From: Rhodospirillales bacterium
GTDB lineage: Bacteria; Pseudomonadota; Alphaproteobacteria; Rhodospirillales; JASLLZ01
DNA length: 51,230 bases
Direction of reading: 5' to 3'
NCBI GenBank assembly: GCA_030754885.1
Contig: JASLZL010000003.1
Coordinates: 1-51,230 of the forward strand
The stretch's first letter is position 1; each line of letters opens with the position of its first letter. The notes under the pieces were generated by a model, which was not told where the DNA came from, made no database searches, and saw nothing but the letters and a program-made list of their open reading frames with translations. This document shows positions 1 to 7,613 of the stretch, piece by piece. The translations under genes and the position numbers were made by a program.

Positions 1-1
1 T

Positions 2-640
2 GGCGGCCATGGCATTGTCGGTGCCTCGGTGCCGCTTGGCGCCGGTCTCGCCTTCGCCCACCGCTATCGCGAGGACGGCGGGCTTTGCTATTGCTATTTT
101 GGCGACGGCGCCGCCAACCAGGGCCAAGTGTACGAGTCCTATAATATGGCGGCGCTGTGGAAACTGCCGATCATCTTTGTCATCGAAAACAACCGCTACG
201 GCATGGGCACTTCCATCGATCGGGCCTCGGCCACCACGGATTTCTATCGCCGCGGTGAAATTTACGGCATTCCCGGCATGCAGGTGGACGGCATGAATGT
301 CCTTGAGGTCAAGGCCGCCGGCGACAAGGCCGCGGCCCATTGCCGCGCCGGCAAGGGCCCTTACCTCTTGGAAATGGAGACCTATCGCTATCGCGGTCAT
401 TCCATGTCGGACCCGGCCAAGTATCGTTCCAAAGAGGAAGTCAGCAAGGTACGCAAAGAAAGCGATGCCATCGATAATCTGCGCGAAATCCTTGTGGAAC
501 GGGGAGTCGCTGACGAGGCGGCGCTCAAGGAAATCGACCGCCACACCAAATCCGTCGTAACCGAGGCCGCTGAATTCGCGCAGCAAAGCCCGGAACCGGA
601 TCCCGATGAACTTTACACAGATATCTTGGTTGATGCCTGA
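2..640 (+). CDS. pdhA: Pyruvate dehydrogenase E1 component, alpha subunit (3' part only)
   Basis: This is the C-terminal 212 residues of the thiamine-diphosphate E1 alpha subunit, which decarboxylates pyruvate and passes the acetyl group to the lipoyl arm of E2. The reading frame is open from the window edge, so the N-terminal third lies outside. The visible part begins with GGHGIVGASVPLG. It continues with the ThDP/Mg-binding stretch GDGAANQGQVYES and the regulatory-loop region YRYRGHSMSDPAKYR, all typical of PDH E1 alpha rather than the branched-chain enzyme. It is followed after 24 bases by pdhB, and the same-strand order pdhA-pdhB-pdhC-lpd-lipA supports a single operon. Confidence 0.96.
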   Translation, partial: GGHGIVGASVPLGAGLAFAHRYREDGGLCYCYFGDGAANQGQVYESYNMAALWKLPIIFVIENNRYGMGTSIDRASATTDFYRRGEIYGIPGMQVDGMNVLEVKAAGDKAAAHCRAGKGPYLLEMETYRYRGHSMSDPAKYRSKEEVSKVRKESDAIDNLREILVERGVADEAALKEIDRHTKSVVTEAAEFAQQSPEPDPDELYTDILVDA

Positions 641-664
641 CGGCTTGCGGAGCGGAGAGTAACC

Positions 665-2014
665 ATGCCGATAAACATTCTAATGCCGGCCCTTTCACCC
701 ACCATGACCGAGGGCAAGTTGGCCAGTTGGGTGAAGAAAGAGGGGGATCCGGTGACGTCTGGCGATATTCTTGCCGAAATAGAGACCGACAAGGCAACCA
801 TGGAGGTCGAAGCCGTCGACGAAGGCGTATTGGGCCAGATCTTGGTCGCCGAAGGTACCGAAGGCGTGGCTGTCAATACGCCCATCGCCGTTATCGTCGA
901 GGACGGCGAGGAACTCTCGACCGCCGCCGCTCCGACCGTTCAACAACCCGCACCCCCCACGCCCGCACCGACCCCACAAACCGCCGCGCCGCCACCACAG
1001 GTGGTGCCGGTGGAGACGGAATTTAGCGGGCCGACGGTGACCTTGAGCGTGCGCGAGGCCCTGCGCGACGCCATGGCCGAGGAAATGCGCCTCGACGACA
1101 CCGTCTTCCTCATGGGCGAGGAGGTCGCCGAATACCAAGGCGCTTATAAGGTGAGCCAGGGATTATTGCAGGAGTTTGGCCCCCGGCGCGTCATCGACAC
1201 GCCGATCACCGAACAGGGTTTCGCCGGCCTTGGTGTTGGCGCTGCCTTTGCCGGACTGCGCCCGATCGTCGAGTTCATGACGTTTAACTTCGCCATGCAG
1301 GCGATCGACCAACTTATCAATTCGGCGGCCAAGACGCTCTACATGTCGGGCGGCCAAATGGGCTGCCCCATTGTTTTCCGCGGCCCCAACGGCCCTGCCT
1401 CGCGGGTCGGTGCACAGCACTCCCAGTGCTACGCCAGTTGGTACGCCCACTGCCCGGGGCTAAAGGTGGTGATGCCCTTCTCAGCGGCCGACGCCAAGGG
1501 CTTGCTCAAAGCGGCTATCCGCGATCCCAACCCGGTCATCGTACTGGAACACGAGATTCTCTACGGACAAAGCGCCGATGTGCCGGACGATCCGGACTTC
1601 TTGGTTCCCATTGGCAAGGCCAAAGTGGAACGCACTGGTAACGATGTCAGCATCGCCGCTTTTTCGCGCATGGTGCAGGTCTCCCTTGAGGCGGCTGAAT
1701 TGCTGGCCGCCGATGGTATCGAGGCGGAGGTTATAAACCTGCGTAGCCTGAGACCCCTGGATTCCACCACAATCGTCGAATCGGTGAGCAAGACCAATCG
1801 TTTGGTTACCGTTGAGGAAGGCTGGCCATATGCCGGCATTGGCGCCGAGATCGCAGCCGTGGCGATGGAGCAGGCCTTCGATCACCTGGACGCCCCGGTG
1901 ACCAGGGTCACGGGGACCGACGTTCCCATGCCCTACGCCGCTAACCTGGAGCGACTGGCTTTGCCCCAGCCCGAAGATGTGGCCCAGGCCGCCAAGTCCG
2001 TCTACTACCGATAA
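665..2014 (+). CDS. pdhB: Pyruvate dehydrogenase E1 component, beta subunit, with N-terminal lipoyl domain
   Basis: E1 beta pairs with PdhA to form the ThDP-dependent pyruvate decarboxylase of the PDH complex. At 449 residues it is about 120 longer than a plain E1 beta. Residues 1-80 form a biotinyl/lipoyl domain with the lipoylation motif [10 protein letters not shown] (Lys43). An Ala/Pro-rich linker (about residues 95-118) follows, then the transketolase-like beta fold with [16 protein letters not shown] and the C-terminal domain. The extra lipoyl domain on E1 beta is an alphaproteobacterial trait. The lipoyl domain resembles that of the next gene closely, as expected from domain duplication. 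A GGAG ribosome site lies just before the ATG. Confidence 0.97.
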   Translation: MPINILMPALSPTMTEGKLASWVKKEGDPVTSGDILAEIETDKATMEVEAVDEGVLGQILVAEGTEGVAVNTPIAVIVEDGEELSTAAAPTVQQPAPPTPAPTPQTAAPPPQVVPVETEFSGPTVTLSVREALRDAMAEEMRLDDTVFLMGEEVAEYQGAYKVSQGLLQEFGPRRVIDTPITEQGFAGLGVGAAFAGLRPIVEFMTFNFAMQAIDQLINSAAKTLYMSGGQMGCPIVFRGPNGPASRVGAQHSQCYASWYAHCPGLKVVMPFSAADAKGLLKAAIRDPNPVIVLEHEILYGQSADVPDDPDFLVPIGKAKVERTGNDVSIAAFSRMVQVSLEAAELLAADGIEAEVINLRSLRPLDSTTIVESVSKTNRLVTVEEGWPYAGIGAEIAAVAMEQAFDHLDAPVTRVTGTDVPMPYAANLERLALPQPEDVAQAAKSVYYR

Positions 2015-2031
2015 GTGAGCGGGGGGAAACC

Positions 2032-3315
2032 ATGCCCATCCAAATTTTAATGCCGGCGCTGTCACCGACCATGACCGAAGGCAATCTCGTCAAATGGCTG
2101 AAAAAGGAAGGGGAAGCCGTCGCATCGGGCGACGTCCTGGCCGAGATTGAGACCGACAAGGCGACAATGGAAGTCGAGTCCATCGGTGAGGGGGTATTGG
2201 CCAAAATCGTCGTCCCTGATGCCACCGAAGGGGTCAAGGTGAACGAATTGATCGCAATTATCTTGGAAGAGGGCGAGGACACCGCGGCATTAAACGAAAC
2301 GGCGCCAACTCCACAGGCCGCCGCCGCGCCCCCACCGACAGCGCAAGCGGAGTCCGTGCCAGCGCCTGACGCGGCCAAGCCCGTTGCGACCAAGTCCGGC
2401 GAACGCGTATTCGCCAGTCCACTGGCCCGGCGCATGGCCCAGCAGTCCGGACTGGATCTTACCACCATCGTGGGCAGTGGACCCGAAGGGCGTATCGTCA
2501 AGAGCGATATCGAGGCGGCGCTCAGCGGTGGCGGCGCAGTGACGGTACCCGCCGCACCGCCTGTTGCCGCGCCTTCGCCTGCTCCGGCCTCGGTTCCCAC
2601 CGTGGCGGCGGCGGGCGAAGCCGCCTATAGCGAGGTCCCCAACTCCATGATGCGCAAGGTCATCGCCCAACGCCTCGGCCAGGCCAAGCGCGATATTCCG
2701 CATTTTTATCTCAGCGTCGATTGCGCCGTCGACGCGCTTTTGGCCTTGCGCGAAGACCTCAACGCCAAGGCGCCAGAAGGCGAGGGGGCCTACAAGCTAT
2801 CGCTCAATGATTTCGTCGTCCGCGCCGTTGCCTTGACGCTGCGTAAAGTGCCGGCCGCCAACGCCACTTGGACCGACGAGGCGATACAGTTTTATTCCTC
2901 TATCGACATTTCGGTGGCGGTGGCGACACCGGGCGGCCTCATCACGCCGATCGTCCGCGATGCCGACAACAAGGGCCTGGCCAGGATTTCCGCCGAGACG
3001 CGCGATATGGCGGAACGGGCCCGTGAAGGTAAACTGATGCCCGAGGAATACCAGGGCGGCGGTTTTACCATTTCCAACATGGGCATGTACGGGGTTAAGG
3101 AATTCGCCGCCATCATCAATCCGCCGCAATCTTGCATTCTTGCCATTGGCGCCGCTGAGCAACGCCCGGTGGTTAAGGACGGCGCGCTGGCCATCGCCAC
3201 CGTCATGACTTGCACACTGTCTGTCGATCATCGTTCGGTCGATGGCGCGCTGGGGGCCGAGTTCATGGCCGCTTTCAAGGCCCTGATCGAGGAACCCCTG
3301 ACCATGCTGCTCTAG
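2032..3315 (+). CDS. pdhC: Dihydrolipoamide acetyltransferase (PDH E2 component)
   Basis: E2 forms the core of the PDH complex and transfers acetyl from its lipoyl arm to CoA. Three parts can be read in the 427 residues. A lipoyl domain occupies about residues 1-80 with Lys43 in [10 protein letters not shown]. After an Ala/Pro linker comes a peripheral-subunit-binding domain, ASPLARRMAQQSGLDL to GRIVKSDIEAAL, around residues 125-165. After a second linker comes the catalytic domain with the active-site motif DHRSVDGALGAEF near the C terminus, where the His and Asp are the catalytic pair. It starts 17 bases after pdhB and its stop lies 9 bases before lpd. Confidence 0.97.
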   Translation: MPIQILMPALSPTMTEGNLVKWLKKEGEAVASGDVLAEIETDKATMEVESIGEGVLAKIVVPDATEGVKVNELIAIILEEGEDTAALNETAPTPQAAAAPPPTAQAESVPAPDAAKPVATKSGERVFASPLARRMAQQSGLDLTTIVGSGPEGRIVKSDIEAALSGGGAVTVPAAPPVAAPSPAPASVPTVAAAGEAAYSEVPNSMMRKVIAQRLGQAKRDIPHFYLSVDCAVDALLALREDLNAKAPEGEGAYKLSLNDFVVRAVALTLRKVPAANATWTDEAIQFYSSIDISVAVATPGGLITPIVRDADNKGLARISAETRDMAERAREGKLMPEEYQGGGFTISNMGMYGVKEFAAIINPPQSCILAIGAAEQRPVVKDGALAIATVMTCTLSVDHRSVDGALGAEFMAAFKALIEEPLTMLL

Positions 3316-3324
3316 GAGGGGCTC

Positions 3325-4725
3325 ATGGCGGAACAACCCTACGACCTGATTGTTATCGGCGGCGGTCCCGGCGGTTACGTCGCTGCCATCCGTGCGGCCC
3401 AATTGGGCATGAAGACGGCGGTGGTCGAGCGCGAGCACCTGGGCGGCATTTGCCTCAACTGGGGCTGCATTCCAACCAAAGCCCTGCTGCGCACCGCCGA
3501 GGTCTATCACCTCATAGGGGATGCGGAGGAATTTGGCCTAAAGGTCAAAGGGGTAGAGTTCGATATTAAGAAAGTAATTCAACGTTCGCGCAAGGTTGCA
3601 GAGCGCCTTTCCGCCGGTGTCGCCCATCTTTTGAAGAAGAACAAGATAACGGTAATTGACGGCCAAGCCCGCCTTGCCGGCGCCGCCAAGGTCCAGGTCG
3701 AAAAGGACGGCAAAGATATTGCCGAATTGACGGCCCAGCATATCATCTTAGCCACCGGTGCCAGAGCGCGGACGCTACCGGGAATGGAGCCCGACGGCGA
3801 ACTTATCTGGACCTACAAGGAAGCCATGGTGCCTAAGACCTTGCCCAAGTCATTGCTGGTCATCGGCTCGGGCGCCATCGGCATTGAGTTCGCAAGCTTC
3901 TACCGAACCCTTGGCTCGGAAGTCACCGTGGTCGAGGTCCTGCCCAAGGTTCTGCCCGTCGAGGACGACGAGATATCCGCTTTGGCCCACAAAGCCTTCG
4001 AAGGCCAGGGTATGACCATTCATACCTCGGCGACGGTTAAATCCTTGAATAAAGGAAAGAATTCCGTCACCGCCACGGTCGCCAAAGATGGGAAAACTTT
4101 CGAGATAGTAGCGGAACGCATTATTTTGGCGGTCGGCATCGTCGGCAACGTGGAAAACATCGGTATCAAACAGACGGCCGTGAAGGTGGAAAGCACCCAC
4201 GTCGTCACCGATGAGTGGAGCGCCACTGGCGAGCCTGGCATCTACGCCATCGGCGACCTATGCGGGCCACCGTGGCTCGCCCACAAGGCTATGCACGAGG
4301 GCGTCGTTTGTGTCGAAAAAATCGCTGGTCAGACCGGCGTCCATCCTCTCGACGTCAGCCGCATACCGGGTTGCACCTATTGCCGGCCTCAAGTCGCCAG
4401 TATTGGTCTGACCGAGCAGGGGGCAGCCGAAAAGGGCCTTGCTGTACGGATTGGGCGTTTTCCGTTCCTCGGCAACGGCAAGGCCCTGGCCATGGGTGAA
4501 CCTGAAGGCCTGATCAAGACCCTGTTCGATGCCACCACCGGCGAGCTTGTCGGCGCCCACATGATCGGCGCCGAGGTTACCGAGCTGATCCAGGGGTACG
4601 CTATCGCCCAGACGCTCGAGACCACCGAAAAAGAACTGATCCAGACTGTCTTCCCCCACCCAACCCTTTCCGAGATGATGCACGAGTCGGTGCTTGACGC
4701 CTATGGCCAGAACCTCCATTTCTGA
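3325..4725 (+). CDS. lpd: Dihydrolipoyl dehydrogenase (E3)
   Basis: This FAD-dependent pyridine nucleotide-disulfide oxidoreductase re-oxidises the dihydrolipoyl arm and makes NADH. The 466 residues show an N-terminal FAD-binding GGGPGG motif (residues 12-17) and the redox disulfide GGICLNWGCIPTK (Cys43 and Cys48). A second dinucleotide fold, IGSGAIGIEFASFY, follows, and the C-terminal dimerisation domain carries the catalytic His-Glu pair in HPTLSEMMHE. An AGGAGG ribosome site overlaps the pdhC stop region. Its place inside the PDH operon suggests it is the PDH-dedicated E3. The genome may have another for 2-oxoglutarate dehydrogenase, which cannot be seen here. Confidence 0.97.
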   Translation: MAEQPYDLIVIGGGPGGYVAAIRAAQLGMKTAVVEREHLGGICLNWGCIPTKALLRTAEVYHLIGDAEEFGLKVKGVEFDIKKVIQRSRKVAERLSAGVAHLLKKNKITVIDGQARLAGAAKVQVEKDGKDIAELTAQHIILATGARARTLPGMEPDGELIWTYKEAMVPKTLPKSLLVIGSGAIGIEFASFYRTLGSEVTVVEVLPKVLPVEDDEISALAHKAFEGQGMTIHTSATVKSLNKGKNSVTATVAKDGKTFEIVAERIILAVGIVGNVENIGIKQTAVKVESTHVVTDEWSATGEPGIYAIGDLCGPPWLAHKAMHEGVVCVEKIAGQTGVHPLDVSRIPGCTYCRPQVASIGLTEQGAAEKGLAVRIGRFPFLGNGKALAMGEPEGLIKTLFDATTGELVGAHMIGAEVTELIQGYAIAQTLETTEKELIQTVFPHPTLSEMMHESVLDAYGQNLHF

Positions 4726-4728
4726 ATC

Positions 4729-5679
4729 ATGAATAAGACCCAGACGCTCCGCCACCCCGAGAAACGAAATCGTCCGGCGTCGCCGTCGCCGCGCAAGCCG
4801 CCGTGGATCCGCGTCAAGGCCCCAACCAGCCGCGTTTATGGCGAAACGCGCCAATTAATGCGTCGTCACAACTTGCACACGGTCTGCGAGGAGGCAGCCT
4901 GCCCCAACATTGGTGAATGCTGGTCGCGCCGCCACGTCACGGTGATGATCCTGGGCGATACCTGCACCCGTGCCTGCGCCTTTTGCAATGTCAAGACAGG
5001 CCGGCCGGGCCCGGTCGATGCAGTGGAGCCCGAGAACCTGGCAATCAGTATCGCTGAGCTGAACCTCAAGCATGTCGTCATCACCTCGGTTGACCGCGAC
5101 GACCTGGATGACGGAGGGGCGTCTCAGTTCGTTCGCTGTATTGAACGCATCCGGAATGCCGCGCCGGCCACGACCATCGAAGTCCTGACTCCCGACTTCC
5201 GCGACAAAGCGGGTGCCCTGGAAGCGGTAATTGAAGCCAAGCCCGATGTCTTCAACCACAATCTGGAAACGGTTCCCCGGCTCTATCCGACAATTCGCCC
5301 CGGCGCACGCTATTTCCATTCTCTCAGCATCCTGCAACGGGCCAAGCAGATGGATCCGACACTCTTTACCAAATCAGGGCTCATGGTGGGCTTGGGCGAA
5401 GATCGCGAAGAGATCCTTCAGGTCATGGACGACCAGCGTTCGGCGGACATCGACTTTTTGACCATTGGCCAGTATCTGCAACCGACACCGCGCCACGCGC
5501 CGATTGCGCGCTTCGTCACTCCCGATGAGTTTGACGAATACCGGCGACTGGCACTGACGAAGGGTTTTCTCCTGGCCTCGGCGTCGCCGATGACCCGGTC
5601 GTCTTACCATGCCGACGCGGATTTCGAGACGTTGAGAAAAACGCGGCTGGAGAGAGTGGCGCGTCAGGAGCTTATCTGA
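4729..5679 (+). CDS. lipA: Lipoyl synthase (radical SAM)
   Basis: LipA inserts two sulfurs into protein-bound octanoyl groups, supplying the lipoyl cofactor needed by the PdhB and PdhC domains encoded just upstream. Both iron-sulfur clusters are visible. The auxiliary cluster ligands CX4CX5C are Cys53, Cys58 and Cys64, and the radical SAM CX3CX2C ligands are Cys79, Cys83 and Cys86. The conserved RSSYHAD near the C terminus holds the serine ligand. It starts 3 bases after lpd. The last codons (QELI, stop) lie inside the left arm of the large inverted repeat at 5666-5935, so that element supplies the 3' end of the gene. Confidence 0.97.
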   Translation: MNKTQTLRHPEKRNRPASPSPRKPPWIRVKAPTSRVYGETRQLMRRHNLHTVCEEAACPNIGECWSRRHVTVMILGDTCTRACAFCNVKTGRPGPVDAVEPENLAISIAELNLKHVVITSVDRDDLDDGGASQFVRCIERIRNAAPATTIEVLTPDFRDKAGALEAVIEAKPDVFNHNLETVPRLYPTIRPGARYFHSLSILQRAKQMDPTLFTKSGLMVGLGEDREEILQVMDDQRSADIDFLTIGQYLQPTPRHAPIARFVTPDEFDEYRRLALTKGFLLASASPMTRSSYHADADFETLRKTRLERVARQELI

Positions 5680-5935
5680 GTATTCATGATGTGCTGCGTT
5701 GATCCCGGAAGCCCGAGTGTTAGGAGCGGAGGCGCTGACGATGCTGGGCGCATCGTCAAGCCTTCGCGACGCGGCAATCGGGCTTCCGGGATCAACCCGA
5801 AGGGCCGCGCTTTCAAGGCCTTGGGACGTCGTCGGCCGACGCTTGCGATGCGCAAGGCGTCGCGGCGCGCCGGCTTCCTAGCCCAAGACCTTGAAAGCGC
5901 GGCGCAGTGCGTCATGAATACTCAGATAGGCTCCT
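5666..5935. repeat. Composite inverted-repeat element: 33-bp closing stem plus two ~100-nt hairpins (three-way junction)
   Basis: Three nested inverted repeats fill this gap. The outer arms at 5666-5698 and 5903-5935 match at 29 of 33 positions, and all four differences are G-U wobbles in plus-strand RNA. Inside, 5699-5716 pairs perfectly over 18 bp with 5778-5795 (hairpin A). Its upper stem includes TGACGATG (5736-5743) against 5751-5758. Next, 5804-5825 pairs at 21 of 22 positions with 5882-5903 (hairpin B), with an apical CGACGC/GCGTCG stem. The three helices abut with almost no unpaired bases. The left arm covers the lipA stop codon and the right arm ends one base before ratA. Short open frames exist on both strands but they are forced by the symmetry. 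It may be a dispersed palindromic repeat or a structured RNA; no other copy was noticed in the window. Confidence 0.9.
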
Positions 5936-5936
5936 A

Positions 5937-6374
5937 ATGCCGACCCACGCGGAAAAACGAGTCCTGCCCTTCACGCCCGATCAGCTGTTCGATGTTGTTG
6001 CCGATATCGAAAAATATCCCGAATTTCTGCCCTGGTGCATCGCGACGCGCATTCGTCGGCGCGAGGGTAAGGTCATTCACGCTGATATGGTGATCGGTTT
6101 TAAGATGTTCCGCGAACGCTTCACCACCAAGGATGTGCTCGACCCTCCACGGCGCATCGACGTCTCTTACCACGACGGACCTTTCAGGTACCTCAACAAC
6201 CACTGGATATTCGAGCCCCACGGTGAAGGGCACTGCGAACTCGACTTCTTCATCGACTTTGAATTCCATTCACGCCTGTTTCAGAAGATGATGGGTGTTA
6301 TTTTCAATGAGGCCGTAAAGATCATGGTCACCTCCTTTGAGAAGCGAGCGAGAGAGATTTACGGCTCTTCTTGA
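5937..6374 (+). CDS. ratA: RatA/COQ10-type START-domain protein (ubiquinone-binding)
   Basis: This 145-residue SRPBCC/START-fold protein belongs to the Coq10/RatA family, which binds ubiquinone or its precursors and supports respiration. Some members are annotated as a ribosome-association toxin. It begins MPTHAEKRVLPFTPDQLFDV and continues with the family signature EKYPEFLPWC and the C-terminal amphipathic segment VKIMVTSFEKRAREIYG. The ATG at 5937 is preferred over an upstream in-frame codon because the family starts here and the upstream DNA is the inverted repeat. The weak AGG ribosome site lies in the right arm of that repeat and could be masked when the RNA folds. Its 3' end overlaps the convergent cinA by 16 bases. 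Confidence 0.9.
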   Translation: MPTHAEKRVLPFTPDQLFDVVADIEKYPEFLPWCIATRIRRREGKVIHADMVIGFKMFRERFTTKDVLDPPRRIDVSYHDGPFRYLNNHWIFEPHGEGHCELDFFIDFEFHSRLFQKMMGVIFNEAVKIMVTSFEKRAREIYGSS

Positions 6375-6853
6375 TCCGCCAGCTGTTTGACCATAGTCAG
6401 CGCGCTAATGACCGCGCTGAGGCGTACCTGGGCGCGGTCGCCAGCGAAAACGTGTCGCTCGTGGTGCGTCTGGCGACCGCGACGCAGCGCCGCCAAGTGA
6501 ACCAGCCCGACCGGTTTCTCGGGCGTGGCGCCGCCGGGCCCGGCAATGCCGGTGACCGCTACGGAGACGTCGGCCGGCGAGTGCTCCAATGCTCCGGCGG
6601 CCATGGCGCGAGCAACGGGTTCGCTAACTGCTCCGTGGGCGATGATGAGCGCAGAGGGCACACCCAGCATGTCCGTCTTGGCCTGATCGGCGTAAGTTAC
6701 GAAGCCGCGCTCGACGACATCCGACGAACCGGCGATTTCGGTCAAAGTGGCCGCGATCAGACCACCCGTGCATGATTCTGCGATGGCCAAAGTAAGGCCG
6801 GACACGCGGTACAATCCAAGGATTTCGGCGGCGAGCGCCGCTTGCTCGGACAT
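6359..6853 (-). CDS. pncC: CinA-family nicotinamide-nucleotide amidohydrolase
   Basis: At 164 residues this matches the stand-alone CinA C-terminal domain (PncC/YgaD type), which deamidates nicotinamide mononucleotide to nicotinate mononucleotide in pyridine nucleotide salvage. Diagnostic stretches are AIAESCTGGLIAATLTEI with the catalytic Ser, the FVTYADQAK segment, and VTGIAGPGGATPEKPVGLVH. The N-terminal molybdopterin-binding-like domain of full CinA is absent, as in many proteobacteria. Its start codon overlaps the pgpA stop by one base, so the two are probably cotranscribed from a promoter upstream of pgpA. Confidence 0.92.
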   Translation of the reverse strand: MSEQAALAAEILGLYRVSGLTLAIAESCTGGLIAATLTEIAGSSDVVERGFVTYADQAKTDMLGVPSALIIAHGAVSEPVARAMAAGALEHSPADVSVAVTGIAGPGGATPEKPVGLVHLAALRRGRQTHHERHVFAGDRAQVRLSAVISALTMVKQLADQEEP

Positions 6854-7350
6854 TATCCGCCTCCCATCCAGCCGCTCAGGACGTATAACGCCACCCCGGC
6901 ATAGAGTGCCGCCGCCGTATCGTCGAGCATTACACCAAGGCCGCCCTTAACCGTACGATCAATCCACGATGCGGGCCACGGCTTGAATATATCTGCGATG
7001 CGAAACAAGACGAAACCGATGCCATAAAGGATGAAATCGGGCGGCACCGCGACCAGTACCAGCCATTGACCGGCCACCTCGTCAATCACCACGGCGCCGG
7101 GATCGGCTTCGCCATCTCGGCGGACATATACCGAAGCCGCCCACAGACCGATGACGAAGATGCCGGCGGTGGCAATCGCCAAGCCCACTACGCCAAAAGC
7201 ATCATGGATAAACCAAGCGAAGGGAAGGGCGGCCAGGGACCCCCAGGTTCCCGGTGCCCAGGGAAGCAGGCCGGCGCCGAACCAGGTGGCCAGCAGGACC
7301 ACCGGGTGTCCAGGCCCCAATCCGTCTGGCAAGATCGAATTTTGCTTCAC
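6853..7350 (-). CDS. pgpA: Phosphatidylglycerophosphatase A
   Basis: PgpA removes the phosphate from phosphatidylglycerol phosphate at the inner membrane, the last step of phosphatidylglycerol synthesis. The 165-residue protein has the family's GAGLLPWAPGTWGSLAALP opening. It also carries the metal/phosphate-binding stretches VIDEVAGQW and DRTVKGGLGVMLDDTAAALYAG, interleaved with hydrophobic membrane segments. It is the first gene of a two-gene minus-strand unit with the CinA-family gene. In many related genomes ispDF lies nearby upstream; it is not present here. Confidence 0.93.
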   Translation of the reverse strand: MKQNSILPDGLGPGHPVVLLATWFGAGLLPWAPGTWGSLAALPFAWFIHDAFGVVGLAIATAGIFVIGLWAASVYVRRDGEADPGAVVIDEVAGQWLVLVAVPPDFILYGIGFVLFRIADIFKPWPASWIDRTVKGGLGVMLDDTAAALYAGVALYVLSGWMGGG

Positions 7351-7400
7351 GCGCGTATGCCCCGTTCGAAGGCGCCCATTCGCTGGCCGACGGCTACCTT

Positions 7401-7421
7401 AACCGCTGGTCAGCGGTTTTT
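7401..7421 (+). terminator. Terminator-like hairpin with T-run, no obvious gene to serve
   Basis: AACCGCT (7401-7407) and AGCGGTT (7412-7418) pair perfectly over 7 bp around a GGTC loop and run into TTTTT in the plus direction. The nearest genes to the left are on the minus strand, so a plus-strand terminator here has no visible client. It might stop antisense transcription into the M23 gene or act as a dyad operator between the divergent pgpA and M23 genes. The rest of the 7351-7613 gap shows no convincing gene. Confidence 0.45.
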
Positions 7422-7613
7422 GCACGGATCAATTGCGACGCGAAGGGAACGCACACCGAGGCGCAGCACGAAGGCCTCGATTATGGTGTATTAGAGTCTT
7501 GCGTGGCGTCTTTGGAATCGATACGGTCTAGCCTTGCCGGAGGCGGTTAAAAATACCTGTAACCTCCGATATGGTGGACAGACATACCCGGGGGCGGGGG
7601 AATACCAATAAAA

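Noticed and set aside
5686..5937. Open frames of 83 codons on both strands between lipA and ratA
   Set aside because: They lie wholly inside the inverted repeat, mirror each other because of its symmetry, and resemble no protein.
7351..7400. A GTTCGAA string that looks like a tRNA T-loop
   Set aside because: The flanking bases do not form a T-stem or acceptor stem, and no anticodon arm can be found.
7066..7550. Plus-strand open frames opposite pgpA
   Set aside because: They are antisense to a clear gene, with Arg/Pro/Gly-rich shadow composition and no family resemblance.
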